Positions 34,136 through 34,234 of a stretch of 34,234 bases of DNA are shown here, in pieces. The notes beneath the pieces were generated by a model. The model did no database searches. It had not been told where the DNA came from and saw only the letters and a program-made list of their open reading frames with translations. Every line of letters starts with the position of its first letter. Position 1 is the stretch's first letter. Location of the stretch: assembly GCA_023511655.1 (NCBI GenBank), contig JAIMBB010000020.1, positions 1-34,234 on the forward strand, read 5' to 3'. Position numbers and translations under genes: made by a program. Source of the stretch: Anaerolineae bacterium (GTDB taxonomy: Bacteria > Chloroflexota > Anaerolineae > J036 > Brachytrichaceae).

Positions 34136-34234
34136 TTAGCCCCCGGACTTCTCTTCCTTGGTCACATGTCCGCGGAAGGTGCGCGTCGGCGCAAACTCGC
34201 CCAGCTTGTGCCCCACCATGTTCTCGGTGATGTA
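34136..34234 (-). CDS. rpsS: 30S ribosomal protein S19, C-terminal part (cut by window edge)
   Basis: The last 32 codons of S19 are present, reading [20 protein letters not shown], then RGHV and TKEEKSGG. The [13 protein letters not shown] motif is diagnostic for S19, a 30S head protein. The start of the gene, and of the S10 part of the operon, lies beyond the window. Confidence 0.95.
   Translation of the reverse strand, partial: YITENMVGHKLGEFAPTRTFRGHVTKEEKSGG

Overview
The window looks like a metagenome-derived contig made of two unrelated pieces. Bases 1 to about 2,600 are very GC-rich. After a G-rich low-complexity end they carry an ACT-domain malic enzyme divergent from the start of polA, both reading like a high-GC actinobacterium (possibly Thermoleophilia; inference). 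polA has an in-frame TAG after its 5'-nuclease domain. Shortly afterwards the same reading frame runs into the last ~28 codons of a WD40-like (PD40) gene whose close relative lies intact just downstream. Two truncated genes meeting without a mobile element is the signature of an assembly join.

From about 2,640 to the end the sequence has lower GC and reads as one Chloroflexota genome (Anaerolineae-like; inference from the protein sequences). Region 2,640-13,114 is accessory. It holds tandem PD40 lipoproteins, a secreted barnase-type RNase overlapping its barstar inhibitor, a cyclodeaminase-family protein, a D-threonine-aldolase-like PLP enzyme with a probable 3' frameshift, and a class V aminotransferase with a 9-nt minisatellite in its N-terminus. 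These are followed by a PadR-modA-modB operon with a perfect palindromic operator and no modC, a two-GAF HisKA_2 sensor kinase, and a lone LolD/MacB-type ABC ATPase.

Region 13,193-19,131 holds a hairpin overlapping a probable tRNA-Val promoter, tRNA-Val(UAC), and the ffh-rpsP-khpA-rimM cluster (without trmD). Upstream of it on the same strand lie ygfZ-like, DinB-like, membrane cytochrome c and peptidase C26 genes.

Region 19,106-34,234 is one long minus-strand ribosomal superoperon, in transcription order rpsS(partial)-rplV-rpsC-rplP-rpmC-rpsQ-rplN-rplX-rplE-rpsN-rpsH-rplF-rplR-rpsE-rpmD-rplO-secY-adk-map-rpmJ-rpsM-rpsK-rpsD-rpoA-rplQ-truA-rplM-rpsI-rplS. It ends at a good Rho-independent terminator. 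Points of note are the absence of infA between map and rpmJ (a hairpin and a palindrome sit there instead), a strong hairpin in front of rpsD, and a short S14 that has lost three of its four zinc cysteines. I see no CRISPR array, prophage or insertion sequence, and no gene-free stretch over 300 bases. I do not find a clearly new multi-gene system; the most interesting items are regulatory structures, small gene-level oddities and the chimeric join.
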